The notes: generated by a model not told the origin, from the letters alone. Numbered from the stretch's first letter, positions 1-25,616 are shown. The stretch is 64,000 nucleotides of DNA from Lamellibrachia columna (GCA_963662155.1 OY759263.1:24325071-24389070); one strand, 5' to 3'. Numbers and translations: made by a program.

Positions 1-2370
1 CCATCGTAAATGCCCTCCGGTTCATAGTTGGTCTAGCTCCCCACACCCGCCACAGACACCACCCATCATCGTGTCTGCCCTCCGCTACATTGCACCCGCC
101 ACAGACACGCCACAGCAAATCTTCGCCGACAACGACGGACATAATTATACTGTTCATCAATACAGACACAAATAAGCACCACGTGACGGTAGCTGGCCAT
201 ACGAGGTCGTCTTCAGTGCACAAGAATTTTTTCCGAAATAATGTTACGCTTTGACGCTACTCAACCGTGAAGGCTTTCATCTATCGCCTTTGTTCCGTGC
301 GGCTTCGACTACACGAATACTATGCACACGTCAACATGTATTCAAAACAGCAATGTTCGGTTAATTCGTGGATGCGTGAGAAGAAAAATTTTTGTGAGTA
401 GACCAACTCGACCACGCTTTGAGATGAGATCTTTCTCTGTCCATTGGCGCACCACACTGCTTTGTTCAATGTGTTGACAGCGTAGATCTGTGACAGTACG
501 CATACACTGCGTAGTTGACAACGCGAATTACAAGGTAGTTGCTATACCGTTTGTACACTGCATAAATTGCCAAAATGCAAGGTATATCTTAATTATAGGT
601 CTACCTTCCGCTATTATAATCCACTGTGTGTGTTGTGAGTAGCCTGTTGTGCTACACATTTATTATGCAGGAGTAATTATTGGGCTTGTTTTTTTCATCA
701 AATCAGCACAAAGTGGTAATATAATTTAATGCTCTGACGCACGCACGCACGCACACACGCACGCACGCACGCACGCACGCACGCACACACAAGTACGTTT
801 GCCATGGTCGGCCGGTTATTTATATTATACCAGTTCGCCGTTCAATGCAGTTCGCGCAGTGATACGTCAATGAAACTAGTTTATGACTAAGATGTATTCT
901 TTTTGACAATATTTAATGCTCTGTCGGTCAGTTTACTTTGCGCAGTGCTCATTTAAGAACTGTTGACAATAAAGCACTGACAACCTAATTATCACTGGCA
1001 TTCCTTCAGAAATCACACTCCATGCGAACCTCATCATTTAGATCTGTTTTGCATGAGGTAGCGATATGAGGTAGCGATATGAGGTAGCGATATGAGGTAG
1101 CGACATGCAAACAGCAATGATCGAATCACGAAAAACTGCAGGTGGAACCATCATATTTCACAAACAACATCAACAGCATACCGATTTGAGGACATGCTAT
1201 CCTGTTTATCTACAATTGCATTGTATGATATGGTGTGTGCAAATTAGATTAGCATAAGACCAACAGTGACACAGCGTACGCGTTGTGACTTGACGAGCAA
1301 GTTACATAAATATACCGACTGGGCGTTGATTAGTGTCCCACCCAACAGGACGAGGACCCGTTGGACGAATTCGAAGTAGGACTTTACATAACCAGTACTG
1401 TACATCACACTTCACTAGTGGCAGTAGGCCTACATACTGAACCCAGTACTGTACATCACCAGTACTGTATATCACGTCTCCCTAGTGGCAGTAAGCCTAC
1501 AAACTGTATCCAGTAGTGTGCAGGTGACAACGGAAACGACAAGGTAGTTACTAAGCGGTTGTACGGATTCCCCCAGTTGGTGTGCACACATTTCTTCTCT
1601 ACCCATTTCTTCTATTTAGTATACGTTTCCAAAATGCAACGTCTACGACAATCGGACTACTCACGTATGCAGGGTGTACCTCGATGTGTCAGCCTTCTGT
1701 CATTATAATGTATTGTAAGTGAGTTACACTTCTGCATTTATTATGTATAAGAATACTGACTTAGATTGCTTTTCTCACACCAAAGCACTCAGCACGCACA
1801 CACGCACGCACAGACACACACACACGCGCGCGCGCGCGCACACACACGCACGTAGATTTGTATCGAGAGCACTTGGTAGTGTCACTCGTGGTCACCTTCG
1901 CCAGAGAGACATGTCAGCGGCAATACCTATATAATTATGGCCACGTATCCAGCGGCTTCACGCGGCATGCGGATCACGTGTCCAAATATACTCTACCGAG
2001 CTTAGTGATCAGCCTGACGCTCGCATATATGCGGTAGACGGCATTGTTCGAGATTCTATGAGGGTATGTGACGCCGTCGATCTGCTTAGCTGACAACGAT
2101 AAGATTGTAAATGCAGTGTGCAGTCGCAACTAGAGGTCTACGGAGACTTGGTGGTATCTGATCCAGAGAAACCACTATGTGTCAACACACGTACCATAAT
2201 TACGCGTAGCTGTGCAAAATCTACCCGGCTGAATTGAAGGTTGAAACAGCAAAGCATTGAGAACATACAGTTGGTTTGAAGAACGTTCACTCCAAAGAAA
2301 TCAGCTTGGCAGTTTCTATTGCGTAAATGGAAAGTCAATGTGTCTAGTGACTGTCTTTCATACATACCTA
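1..2370. other. No gene seen; short repeats
   Basis: Contains a 13-bp minisatellite (GAGGTAGCGATAT, four units, 1,054-1,105), an internally repeated CAGTACTGTACATCAC block (1,390-1,510), and the 530-800 / 1,520-1,860 repeat pair. No splice-consistent exon or RNA gene is supported. Confidence 0.55.
720..790. repeat. (ACGC)n/(ACAC) tract
   Basis: Tetranucleotide ACGC with ACAC interruptions. Its flanks (530-720) resemble 1,510-1,790, which ends in a similar CA-rich tract (1,797-1,852), so the two tracts sit in two copies of one short repeat. Confidence 0.85.
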
Positions 2371-2384
2371 TATACATATATACA

Positions 2385-2552
2385 GACAAACAGACAAATA
2401 TACATATATACATACATACCTATACATACGCATGCATGCATACATACATATATGTATTCATGCATACATACATACATACATACATGCATACATACATACA
2501 TACATACATACATACATACATACATACATACATACATACATACATACATACA

Positions 2553-2583
<31 letters not shown>

Positions 2584-2645
2584 TTACATACATACATACA
2601 TATGTACATACATACATACGTACGTACGTACGTACGTACATACAT
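2385..2645. repeat. (CATA)n array grading into (CGTA)n
   Basis: About 230 bp of CATA with a few CATG/TATG variants, ending in five CGTA units. Spurious ORFs on both strands ([16 protein letters not shown]). Confidence 0.95.
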
Positions 2646-3510
2646 GCAAGTTAGTGTTGAAATTTCGTCTGATCCGTCCACTGGATCGCAAAATAAGTCA
2701 TCAATCAATAAATGGATTGCCCCAATATGGCAACTAAATCACTAAGTTTGTTTTAACGCACAGCGGATTTTCCAAACAACTATCGTGATTATGTACAGCA
2801 TTGCTGAATGATGTGGCCAATACACCGCCACTGGCTTGTGGCGAACTGATTAACCTGTAAACAGTCTGACCCAACTAGGCCGCACATTCGTCATTCACTG
2901 ATTTGTTAGGCAAGTCAGTCAGTGATTTGCGATGACCAGTGCCTGTGTCACAGTGCGTAATGTCAACTTTCGTTTAGCTCGTGCCGTTACAATGCCGTTA
3001 CTATCCTCATAAACAGGTACACTGGGTGGGCGTGCGCTTGACATTTGGGTAATTCTAAAAAAACGTAGATCAATGTCTCAAAATGTTCCATGTCACATTA
3101 ATTCATAAAATTAATTCCAATTTGATTCAGCTTAGTATCAACGGAGTCATCCACAAAATGCATTTGTGCATTATGAACGCTTTACAATACCATTTCTAGA
3201 AAGTGACTAATATATGACAAATAATATACCTACACAATGTAAAAAGTAACGTTTCTATAACTTTTGATTTCACTAAACAAATATGGACATTTTTAGACGC
3301 AAACAAATTGTTCTTGATACCTTTCCATGCATACGTTTTTCGTCGTAATGACTGTTTGAAAACATAGTTGTGATCATAGAACCCCAAAGAAACCCTTGTT
3401 GCTTTTTATATAGTGTTTCTGTTATGAAGATGTTAGACTTCAATTCTGAAACAAATGTTACATCGAGCAACGTCGTGAAACAACATCATCTAGCAGCATT
3501 CGGTGAGCGC
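2646..3510. other. No gene seen
   Basis: Unremarkable AT-rich sequence; ORFs under 75 codons with no recognisable motif. Confidence 0.5.
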
Positions 3511-3561
3511 GAGAATACACACGAGAATACACACGAGAATACACACGAGAATACACCCGAG
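3511..3561. repeat. 12-bp minisatellite GAGAATACACAC
   Basis: Four units, the last diverged (GAGAATACACCC). Confidence 0.9.
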
Positions 3562-3734
3562 AGTCAACTGATTGTTGACTGCATCGTGTGATAACATTAG
3601 TTTCAGCGACATGTATCAACATTGTGGTGTTTGAAAAGTCATGTTTTTATATGTGAATACGGTATTACATATAAATGATGTTATAATGTGCGTGATTCTT
3701 ACAACGGAAACAATATTCTTATTTACAGTAAAAA

Positions 3735-3995
3735 GGAAAACATATTCACACAAAGCCCCTCACTCGTTCAAATTATAAACATATTCACACAAAACCCCTC
3801 ACTCATTCTCATTATAAACGTATTCACACAAAAAACCCTGACTCATTCACATGGTAAACGCATTCACACAAAACCCCTCACTAATCCACATTATAAACAT
3901 ATTCACATAAAAACACTAATTGATTCACATTATAAACATATTCACACAAAACCCCTCACTCATTCTCATTATAAACGTATTCACACAAAAACCCT
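3735..3995. repeat. ~40-bp minisatellite
   Basis: About six units of TATAAACATATTCACACAAA followed by ACCCCTCACTCATTCTCAT, with length variants. Confidence 0.85.
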
Positions 3996-4001
3996 GAAAT
4001 G

Positions 4002-14918
<10,917 letters not shown>

Positions 14919-15345
14919 TATACGAAATAGCATGCCCATCCTCTGGGCATAATAACTCGGCAGGTCGTAAGTGTTTACCAAATGTCAGGAGACACAACAT
15001 TATAACAGAAATACCAATATATGCCTCGGTACTTTGTGCCGCCAGTCAATTTCTCGAAATTGCGACGAAATACTGGCCGTTATAGTAACGTCAAACGACT
15101 ACTTGCCCTTAAATCAAGTAACGTGTGACAAGAAAAGGCGTATAACCATGACAATGATTAAACGTAATTGTTGGTGTATCGTTCCGGACAGTTGTAAGCA
15201 ATAACAACAAAGGGTAATTCGAGTTTAGAAAGGGTAACAGCGGGTGAATTTTGAAAAAATTAAAACTGAGACGACCCGACCGTGGGTCGAAGATGATGCC
15301 GGAGATAGAGATTTGGAGTAGCATAACATAAAAACATACCACGCA
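14919..15345. repeat. Family X, block B2
   Basis: Parallels 18,220-18,380 and 43,310-43,720 (shared GTGTTTACCAAATGTCAGG, AATTGCGACG, AGGGTAA, CGACCCGACCGTGGGTCG). Inverted copy at about 46,620-46,805. No coding sequence. Confidence 0.7.
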
Positions 15346-16199
<854 letters not shown>

Positions 16200-16200
<1 letters not shown>

Positions 16201-16292
16201 ATTTAATCGTGACCAGCTGTTTGTTGCTTTATTGCCACAATATATAACATACCTATATGTCATCGTGACCTACAGCCGGTTATGTAAATCTC

Positions 16293-16372
<80 letters not shown>

Positions 16373-18400
16373 CATATACTTGTGACCAGCTGTTTGTTGT
16401 TGGTTTTTTTTGGCACAATATATACATATCTGTATGTCAGCGTGACCTACAGCCGGTTATGTGATTGCTGAAAACCACCCATGTATGTCGTACGTATCGT
16501 TGTGATGACATTATTCAGCCACATACGTGCATATGACAAACGGGTAATTTCGACAGAGATAATTAGCATCATCTCTGAACAGAGAAGCGGCGTCACCAAA
16601 TAACTCAACTTTCAGTCGCATGAATAGTTTTCACTATTAGCCGGATGACCACACTTATTTAATGTGATAACAATTCTTATGAAGCTCTGGCTATTTCATT
16701 TACCGTACAATGCCATAATTTCACTCAGATGTAAATGAGTACCAGGCTACAGACAGCGTTAGAATGACCAGGCCTGCCAGATGTGAAGTGTAAAGTGCTT
16801 TGAACAGTCTCAAGGACTGGATGCCGTGCTACACGTGTGGGCCACCCGCAGTTAAGTGTTGCAATCAATGATTATAGTCACGGCGGTGGTTTTGATATCG
16901 GAACCTGTTGATGCGGCGGACATACCAGGTCGAACGTCACATCAGCTAGAGCCAACATAGCGCCCGTATCAAACATGTGACGCCGTATCAGATCATGTAC
17001 ATTGAGTGTTACACCAGAGTCTTAGTCATTGGAACGCTCTGTTATCTAGCTCATCTTAGCAGTGAGGATTGGGTCAAACGAGCTGCAACCAGCTGTTCAC
17101 TCAGAAGGGTGAACCATTGGATCACCTTCCCCAACAAAAGCATAATTCAACCAGTACACAAAGAGTGCTACATACCAAGCAGACCATAGACCGTGTCGAG
17201 TGGTCAGCACTCCATAATTCATGACTTTATAAGGACTGCGATAACAGTTACACATAACTCCAGTACAATACAATGTCAAAACACATCGATCATTATAAAA
17301 TCTCCGAGAGCCCGAGGACATCAACTCGCCAAAATCATAGGGTCAGGTAATCTCAAATCGGTTAAACCAGTTCGAGCCAAGGTAGGAGTGGGACACCTGA
17401 TGGCAACATAGATTATTTAATCGTGACCAGTCAGGGCGTTTGATCTCGTACCTACACAAAACATTCACGCGCGTTACATTTGTGACATGTTAAGCCTCTA
17501 AATTACGCTGATATGTTTGGCATCGAAGCCAATGACACGAATAAGAATCACGAGACGTGATAGCAATCTAACAGTACCACCGGGCGAAACCACACAATAT
17601 ACCCATTGATGTTCTATATGCACGATAGCAAAATAGTGACATGTTATTTGTTTTGCGTGTGCGTGCGTGTGTGCGGGCGTTCGTGTGTGCGGGCGTTCGA
17701 GTCTATATGTGCATATATGCGAACTTGCTTTGTGAACGTGCATGCGTGCGTATGTGCACGCTGCGTGCGTGCGTGCGTGCGTGCGTGCGTGTGTGTGCGA
17801 GAGAAGATCAAAGTAACTATTTGGTACAGCTTAAATTCGGATATATGCCATGTCAACACAAATACATGCACACATGCCCTCTCGTACATACATGTTTGTG
17901 TGAGAGTAATGATACAAATACAACATGACATTTGTATAGCATGACTATTTAAAAATAGTAGCGATAACACGTATATTTAGATCATAATAGTATAAACTTA
18001 AAATGCAGTGATAACTGTTGTTGTGTAGCAATACCTTTAATATAATGAAACGACAAATTTAAATAACATAATTATTAATTTATATTACCTATTACTGGCT
18101 GCGGTCGCGAAGAAATGCCAAATTACACAAAATTACACAAATCAACCCACTTTACATTGAACAGATCAAGGAAATCAATAACACGGTTGTTTATTCAGGA
18201 TTATATAAAGCAGCAAAAATGCTTCCGGATGGTATAACTTGGCAGTGTTTACCAAATTTCAGGATAAACACAATTTTCACAGAAATGTCCATCTATGCCT
18301 TGGTACTTGGTGCTGCCTGTCAACCTTTCGAAATCAACGTTTACCCTTATGTTAACTTGGGACAAGAAAAGACGCATGACGTCGTAAAAAAATAAATGTT
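16200..18400. repeat. Family X, blocks B0-B1-B2 without the minisatellite
   Basis: 16,976-17,330 matches B0; 17,380-17,950 matches the unique parts of the 3.39-kb unit (GATGGCAACATAGATTATT, GTTTGATCTCGTACCTACAC, TTTGTATAGCATGAC); 18,110-18,380 matches the unit tail plus B2. A (TA)n tract lies at 16,296-16,371, flanked on both sides by GTGACCAGCTGTTTGTTG in the same orientation. Represents the unamplified form of the 4.0-15.3 kb region. Confidence 0.7.
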
Positions 18401-18424
18401 AGTGTTATATACAAACGTTGAAAA

Positions 18425-18716
18425 GAGGTGTTTTGGATTGGAGTGGTGGTGTTTTTGAGTGGTGGTGTTTTTGAGTGGTGGTGTTTTTGAGTGGTGCTGT
18501 CTTGGAGTGGTGGTGTTTTGGAATGGTGGTGTTTTGGAGTGATGGTGTTTTGGAGTGGTGCTGTCTTGGAGTGGTGGTGTTTTGGAATGGTGGTGTTTTG
18601 GAGTGATGATGCTTTGGAGTGGTGGTGTCTTGGAGTGGTGGTGTCTTGGAGTGGTGGTGTCTTGGAGTGGCAGTGTTTTGGAGTGGCAGTGTCTTGGAGT
18701 GGCAGTGTTTTGAACT
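18425..18716. repeat. 16-bp minisatellite
   Basis: About 18 units of GGAGTGGTGGTGTTTT and variants. Because 16 is not a multiple of three, each frame cycles through the same peptide (SKTPPLQDTTTPRHHH on the minus strand), which creates a spurious 125-codon ORF. Confidence 0.9.
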
Positions 18717-18839
18717 TACAACACGACACTCAGCTTAATAAGGAATCTAAGATAGCGGGGAACAGCGACATTTTGTTCAACGACACACCGATAACGCCTG
18801 TGCCCCTTGAATGAAGCCTCCTTATCTTTGTCCCACCTC

Positions 18840-19900
18840 ATTTGATTGACTGTACAAAAGCTACACCGTTTAGTGTGACAACGTTACACGACAGCCTGCT
18901 GACAAGTGTCATTGGCACACTGCAGCATAGACCCGTGTTGGACTATTGGATTCGTGCTATGATTGCACCCGACTGGTAGAAAACAACATAACACAACAGA
19001 GAGGTAGATTATTGTTCACAATTGTTGTTAACATGTATAAGTAAAGAGCTAAATGTGGTGGAAAAAAGCAACATATAGACGGTTGTAATGTTTGTTTTTT
19101 CCGCACCAAAACAACAATAAATTAACAGATTCACGCAATTGGAAAAAAACCTCAATGTGTTGGTGGACATTGTGGGCGATCAGAGTACACTTCCCCAACA
19201 ACAAAATGGTAAGTTAGTTGCACGAAAGTCGATTGTTTACGCAATATCGCAATAATTACCCCAGGATTTCAGGGAAACATGATAATGGTTGTGAATACAG
19301 AAACACACCCGAAATAGTCCCAACATGGATGCGTCCAGTGCGCGATCTGGATGGATCACAAACACACGTTAATTAGAATTCGCTGTGTCAAATGTTGGAG
19401 CTCTTGACTGTTGGTTGCCACAAATCAGTGCATGACTGATAATGTTATAACTGCTGCTGATGGCGCCAACTACTAACAAATAATAGCATATGTTAATTAG
19501 AGCGCATACAAAATGAATTACACAAATACATACATACGTATGTACGTACATACACACGCACATGCGCACACGCGCACGCAAATTATCAACATATGTAAAC
19601 ATTATCAATAATGAAGCCGTACAGTTTTGATCGCTAGGCGGCGCCACAAATATTGACGCACCGCAGCTTTAAAACGTTTCCGGTGACAATATATTATAGC
19701 GGGGGGTGTGGCACTGGGAGGTGGTAGGTTGATCCTAAAAAAAGTCGTGGGACGTGAGAGGTTGACCTTAAAACTAGGAGGTGGACTCCTAAAATTGGTG
19801 GGAGGTTGGCCCCCAAAAGCAGGTGGGAGATGAGAGGATGCTACACCATCTCATGATTGCATATATACACCATACATCCATAGTGTTACCATTGTCGTCG
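18840..19900. repeat. Family X, block A
   Basis: Matches 43,720-44,760, 48,918-49,960, 62,268-63,640 and, inverted, 45,540-46,620. Marker words: CGGTTGTAATGTTTG, CAATGTGTTGGTGG, GATGCGTCCAGT, ATTCGCTGTGTCAAATGTT, TTTTGATCGCYAGGYGGCGCC. No coding sequence or terminal inverted repeats noticed. Confidence 0.75.
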
Positions 19901-21700
19901 ACTAGCTGAATTTATAAAGGTAAAACCACACGCGGAACATTTAATAGCAGGTTTCTGAGACAGGGTATTGGGTCGAAAACTCGACATCTCGGTTTTGGCG
20001 GTGCTTCTGCATAGGCTGAGGTGTAGGATGCTTAAGTGGGACACATATAGTGGACGGATATTATGTTGCCGATTATTACAACTAAAGAAAGAGCATCGTT
20101 GTATCCATGTTCGAGAACATGGGTAGGGCGTCAGGTGGAAAGTTGATATATCCACTAATCTGCCAACAAACCGGCAACAGTTTCTGCGGATTGATGCAAT
20201 CAAGATAGAGTTGTTTGCATTCATGACAAAGCACATCACACATAAGGTAGCCATCAACAACGCTCCCATAAAAATGTCTGACGAAGCGTAGTTATTCAGT
20301 TTCACTGTCTCAGCGGGCTCCAAACAACGTAGCAGAACTCTTCAGTCTCAGTGACCGCCCCTGAAACAATTGTCTCACGAAGCGGAACACTTAAGTCTCA
20401 ATGGCCCAAACAAATTGTTTGACGAATCGGAACTTTTCGGCCTCTGCACCCCCCCCCCAATTGTCTGACAAAGCTGAAATCTTCGGTGTCAGCGAACCCC
20501 AAAAATATATATCATAAAGCGAAACTCTTCCTTTTCAAAGGCCCCCCAGACAAAAAACCAAAAATCTGGTCCCCAAAACACGTCTGATGAAGTGGAACTC
20601 TTAGTGGCATAAACGAATTGTCTGATGTAGCGAAACCATTCGGTTTCAGCGACTATCAACAATAATATTGTGTTTGAAGAATGGAACTCTTCAGTTTCAG
20701 CGGCTCCAGAAATGTGTCTGACGAAGCCGTACTCTCTCAGTCTCAGCGCGGGCCAAAACAATTGTACCGGAACAATTGTTCCGGTGAATTGTTTTTGGAA
20801 CTGCTCAGATTCAGGTGCCCCTGAAAATATGTCTGAAGAAGCCGAACTCTTCAATAACAGCAGCCCAAAAAATGTTTTACCCGACGAAGAGGAACTTTCA
20901 GTTACACCGATCGCCAACATTTATCAGATCAAGCGGAATTGTTCTGTCTCAATCCCCCCAGAAAAATGTTTTTCTGAGGAAGTGGCCATAAAAAATAGCA
21001 TTTCTGATCAAGCGGAAGTCTTTACTCTCATCGGATCCCTAAAACGCTTTTGTCTCCAGCCTACGGATATGCGTACGATAACTACTTAATGGTAATGAAC
21101 CTGATGAAGACAGCTACAAGTTTTTTTTAATGAAAAAAAGTGATAAAAATATTAATGTATTACAAGCACCAATCTGAAGAATCGCTTTACAATTACTGTT
21201 GTAGACAGTCGTAGCATATATTGCACAAAAACAATACAGCGTTTGTAATTAAAAGAATATAGGGTGATGCAATAATTGCGATACATTTTCAGGCAATTTC
21301 TGTCCCGGCTATAAGGTGCTTAGTATGGTTTCACATATTCCCGAGACGCATTATATATTTACTGGGATGCTAAAAAGTATTACATACACATTTGTGGAGT
21401 TTCCATATGTACATTATACGGATTAATGTCACTATCATTGTGATGATATTATGAAAGTTACGGGGTCACAACAAAATTGCCGTACCTCAGACAAATCCCA
21501 CAAAATCAATCATTTTGAATTCAAAGTTGATTTTAGTCAGGTTCATTGAGGAAAGGACTGAAATTCAGTCTAGATAAGTGATATTTTTTTTAGTAAAACG
21601 ATCCATGTCAGAATTAATTCGTTCGTGACATTCCAAGATACAACGAACGTAATGCTCAGTCGCGTTTCAGTAACGTACAGCAAAATAATGTTGAAAACAT
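19901..21700. repeat. Family X, block C
   Basis: 20,280-21,060 is a degenerate ~55-60-bp tandem of GTCTGACGAAGCGGAACTCTT / CAGTCTCAGCG words; 21,100-21,480 contains TTTCAGGCAATTTCTGTCCCG. Matches 42,050-43,140 and 50,220-51,115. Open frames here (139-145 codons) come from the tandem words and are not credible genes. Confidence 0.65.
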
Positions 21701-21740
21701 AAAGTGGTGAGCACTAGTGTAAGTCAAAAGACATATTTTA

Positions 21741-21870
21741 TACACTGAAGCTAGATTATATATTTGGCAAGCACGCGTACACACCAACACCGTCGTGTTG
21801 GTTTACGGACGAATCGCCGATAACCTTTATTGTAATTACGCTGCAACAAACTAATTCCTAAGGATATCAT
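21741..21870 (-). repeat. 3' LTR of the gypsy element
   Basis: Starts TACACTGAAGCTAGATT and ends AGGATATCAT on the plus strand. Aligns along its whole length with 26019-26149, with roughly 85-90% identity by eye, so the insertion is old. Confidence 0.75.
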
Positions 21871-22286
21871 TTCATCTCCCCTTGCAAAGAAAAAACATGA
21901 GGAGTATGTATTAACAAAACTAAGCATGTTGTTGAAATGTTGCTACGCCTAAATTATTAATACAAAATTAAATATCTGATAACGGATCAAACGTCTCTTG
22001 TCTACTGACACATATGTTAGCTACAAACCTAGCGATGTAAGAGTTAGTTATCACAGTATCTGGATGGCTTCCGAATTTCACTGCCATATCTTGTCATTAT
22101 AGTGTTCGACTTTCTATGTGACACATGCACAGTCGTTCACTAGTCGTGGTTGTTTCATTCATAGGTGACATTGCAGAGTTATCACATTCATGTTCACTGT
22201 TGCCGTCTTCGTGGAACGTCACATGTCTATGGAGTGGTTCTAGTTCCATCGGTACGCTTTTGGCTGGAGTCGCATTAAATGTTATT

Positions 22287-23140
22287 TCAGGTGTGACCTG
22301 GTTCTGCGTAGTTTTTTTGTCCATTTGCAGTTTGCACGATGTATGAACCTGGCTCTGCGCAAGTGGCTACAACTTCTCCCTGACGCCACGTATGTGTATC
22401 CTTAATGAGGATTCTCACTCGCTGACCCGCATGTTGTGTGGCGAGGTCTGGTCCAGCATTTCGATCATGGTACTGTATGATTCTGCCCCTCCGAGCTTGT
22501 AGACGATCGTTGATATGCTTCTGGTGCACCAACGTTGGGTGATATTTCGAACCGGACGATTGAACATGATTTCACTCGAACTTGGTAGATTGGTGTTAAT
22601 TGGTGCACATCTTATGTGTTGCATCCCTATCTGTATATCACTTCCAGTATTGGAGCATTTCTGTATGATGCCTTTGAACGTTCGCACCTGTCTATCGACT
22701 AATCCATTCGATTTGGCATATCTCTGTGAAGTAGTGGTGTGTTTGATGCTCCACTTGCTGCACACGTCTTTCCTACATATTGTGGCCTGTTGTCAGTGAC
22801 TATTTCCATGGATGGTCCAAACAGACTAAAACACTCTGCTGTCAGGCGGGAAATCGTGGCACTGCTTGTTAATTGCACTTTCTTCATACATGGAAATTTG
22901 GAGTGGTAGTCAGTGATGAGCAGGTAATGGTTACTCTTGATCTAAAACATGTTGCTTTCCACTTTTGTCCAAGGTGTGGACGGCACATCATGAGCTAGCA
23001 TATGTTGTTTCTTCTGCTCTGTTTGACTTTCTTGACCTGTTTCACAAGATTTAATTAGGGTTTCAATGTCTTTGTGAATGTTCGGCCAATACACGGAATC
23101 ACGCATCAGCTGCCTTGTTTTCTCGATACCAATGTGTGCC
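22287..23140 (-). pseudogene. gypsy integrase remnant
   Basis: The zinc-binding part is near 23140-23040 (KAHIGIEKTRQLMRD, YWPNIHKDIE; the second Cys of the CxxC is lost). Core fragments follow with SRLTAECFSLFGPSMEIVTD and ECRYAKSNG-like sequence over 22887-22600. The C-terminal domain at 22532-22287 has RVRILIKDTHTWRQGEV and EPGSYIVQTANGQ. Stops and frame changes are throughout. Confidence 0.7.
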
Positions 23141-23399
23141 TTATGTAGTTGTAGTAGAATATCCTTCTATGTGCCTCTGGTATAATGCCTTGCTTACCTT
23201 TGAGCATAATTCCATCCGATATACCAGTCTCGTCACGATACGACCAATATGGATAAAGGTCTTGATTGCAATTATTTGGTGGCAGGTCATCTTTGGTAAA
23301 CTACTCGTTGTAGAGAACGCATGTGGTCTGTGGCAGACAACTCTCGAAACTGGATATGCTTCGAAATGTTGAAGTTGATCATATGCTCATCGATATCAT

Positions 23400-24560
23400 C
23401 AGTCAAGATGTTATCCACAATTACGTCTAGTGGAATTTCAGCATACTTCTTTGGGTGAAGAAGTCTTGATAGACCACTGGCGATGATAATTTGGCTGCCA
23501 GGTCGGTGTACGAGGAGGTGCGCTCTTCAAAGGCTTGTTGAGAATCGTCAGCAGTGGTTTATGGTCTGCTACGACAAAGAACGGCTTTCAGAAGAGATAT
23601 GTATGGAATGTGTGGATACCATACACAATGGCTAGAGCCTCACGTTCTATGTTCGAGTAAGCCTACTGAGTTGGTCTTAATGTTTTGGATGCGAAAGCCA
23701 CAGGTTTGTTCTCCTGCAGGAGACAGGCATCCAAACCTTTCTGCGAAGCATCAACTTCTAGGACTATCTCCTTTTTGGGTGGCAGCAAAAGAGACAGCAG
23801 TTGCTGCCGATGCATCTGTTGATATCTTCAAATGTTTGTTAGTGGTCCTCCTGCCAAATAAATGGGACGTCTTTCTCGAGAAGCTCTCTCAAGTGTGTCT
23901 TTTTTTTGGCAAAGCGAGGTATGTATGGTGCAGGTAGTTCATCAAACCTATGAAACGTTGCAAGTCCTCTTTGTCCTGAGGAGTAGGCATCATGTGAATG
24001 TCCTCGATTTTGTTAGGGTCAAGTATGGCATCCTTTTGACCATAAACTGAGTCGAACAAAAAACTGTCTTGTCAGCCTTGATCACACACTTCTTTGAGTT
24101 GACTACTTCCTCTCTGGCAACTTGCAAAAGTCATCTTAGATTCTCGTCAGCGTTCCGACCATAGACCGCTACATCAACAACGATCCCTACATATCCAGGT
24201 GTTCTGTCTAGTATACGATCTATAGCACTTTGAAACAGATCCCGAGAGACGTAAAGCCCAAAGAGAAGTCTTGTGTAACAATACCTTGCGAAAGGTGTTC
24301 GAAAGGTTGTGATTTCTTGGCTATCATCGTCTAGATTTATAAACCAGTAACCAGCTTTGGCGTCCATCTTCTAGAAAACACGTGCATCTGCAAACTCTGG
24401 ATTGAGTTCATCCAGTGTTGGTATCTTGTGTGGACTGCACTTAGACAATCATTGAGACGCTTAGGGCCCCAACACACCTTCAGGCTCCCGTTTGCGATTG
24501 ATGAACACCAGATTGTGATGTTCTATTTACTTGACGACTTCGTTTTCCTCCACACAGTCG
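23400..24560 (-). pseudogene. gypsy reverse transcriptase and RNase H remnant
   Basis: The RT core at 24367-24131 reads MDAKAGYWFINLDDDSQEI, FRTPFARYCYTRLLFGL and GYVGIVVDVAVYG. The catalytic x-D-D position is VVDV, so the first Asp of the pair is lost. RNase H follows at about 23650-23530 with NIEREALAIVYGIHTF, an in-frame stop, then FFVVADHKPLL. A dead polymerase. Confidence 0.75.
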
Positions 24561-24859
24561 AGCTCCTGATTCAACTTTGCTTTGATGTGGATACTACATT
24601 TGTGGGTTGCATCTATTGAAGGTGTCGCATCTGGCTTGACAGACAGGCTGACCTTGCCTCGAAAACTTATAATGCAATCAAATCTGTCAGGAAACATCTT
24701 CTTGAGGTCTCCAATGGAGGTTCGTGTATACTTCCTCTAGCATAGAGTCCACATTCTTTGTGGACACCGCGATTTCGTTAAATGACTCATAATCATCGCC
24801 TTCGTTTTCAGTGTGATAACCTTACATTACAGTAATGATGTCTGCCTATCCTGTCTGCC

Positions 24860-25616
24860 TCGACTTCTGTGTCTGCTTCGACTTCTTGGTCTCCTTTGAC
24901 TTCTTGGCATGTCCGCTCTCTTCTGACTTCTGTCTTTCTGCCGTCTTTCGTCTGCTTTCTTTTTTCTGCTGCACTTGGTACCAGTGTCCAATGATGTCGC
25001 AATAGTTAAATCTGACCTTGTAAGCTGGACAATGTATCGGTGGATGTGAATGTGCACAGTTCGAGCATCGATATCTATGTTTTATTTGAATAACTGTAGG
25101 TGTGTTTCCCAAACACTGCAGCGTATGTTTTCCCGGAGCTATTGCCTCATATTTTCGAGCTTGTTTAAGAACTTCATCAATCGTGCACCCTTTGTCTTGG
25201 TCTAGCAGATATTTTTATAGAGCTTCACTTGGTGTGCTAGCAATTATCAGTTCGATCATTCTTTCATCTAGCTCTCCCTCGCTGAAATCGCATAAGCTGC
25301 CCTTGGTAAAAAAAAATGGTCTGTTTTCTCATTTTCGCGCTGTTTATATATAATAATCTCCATCCGATGGATTGTTTAGAAGTACATCAAATTGGTCTTT
25401 AAATAATGTATACAATTTTTCGGGATCTTTCTTTCTATTCTCGTCAAGAGTTGATGCTTTGATCCATTTTAACCCCTCACTTCCAACGGCGATTTGAATT
25501 TTATCGGCTCGTTTTATTTAATCCATGACACCCTCGTCGTCACAAATAAGGTTCATGCGCAGTTTAAACAGCTGAACTGTTTGGGCAGACCAGTCCATAG
25601 TAGGGTATTTAGACAT
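24860..25616 (-). pseudogene. gypsy gag and nucleocapsid remnant
   Basis: A frame opens at 25616 with MSKYPTMDWSAQ and DEGVMD, then a TAG, and continues in frame as KIQIAVGSEGLKWIKAST, typical of gag proteins of invertebrate gypsy elements. A zinc-knuckle-like CSNC...HCPAY and YCDIIGHW stretch lies at about 25067-24960, with the final Cys lost, followed by a Lys/Glu/Gln-rich basic tail. Broken by stops and frameshifts. Confidence 0.6.

Noticed and set aside
2257..2745. 162-codon ORF with HTYI repeats
   Set aside because: (CATA)n microsatellite.
19886..21089. ORFs of 139-145 codons on both strands
   Set aside because: They fall in block C of family X, whose other copies at 42.1-43.1 and 50.2-51.1 kb do not preserve the frames.
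23554..23937. 127-codon plus-strand ORF
   Set aside because: Antisense shadow of the gypsy RNase H region; the minus strand shows recognisable domain motifs.
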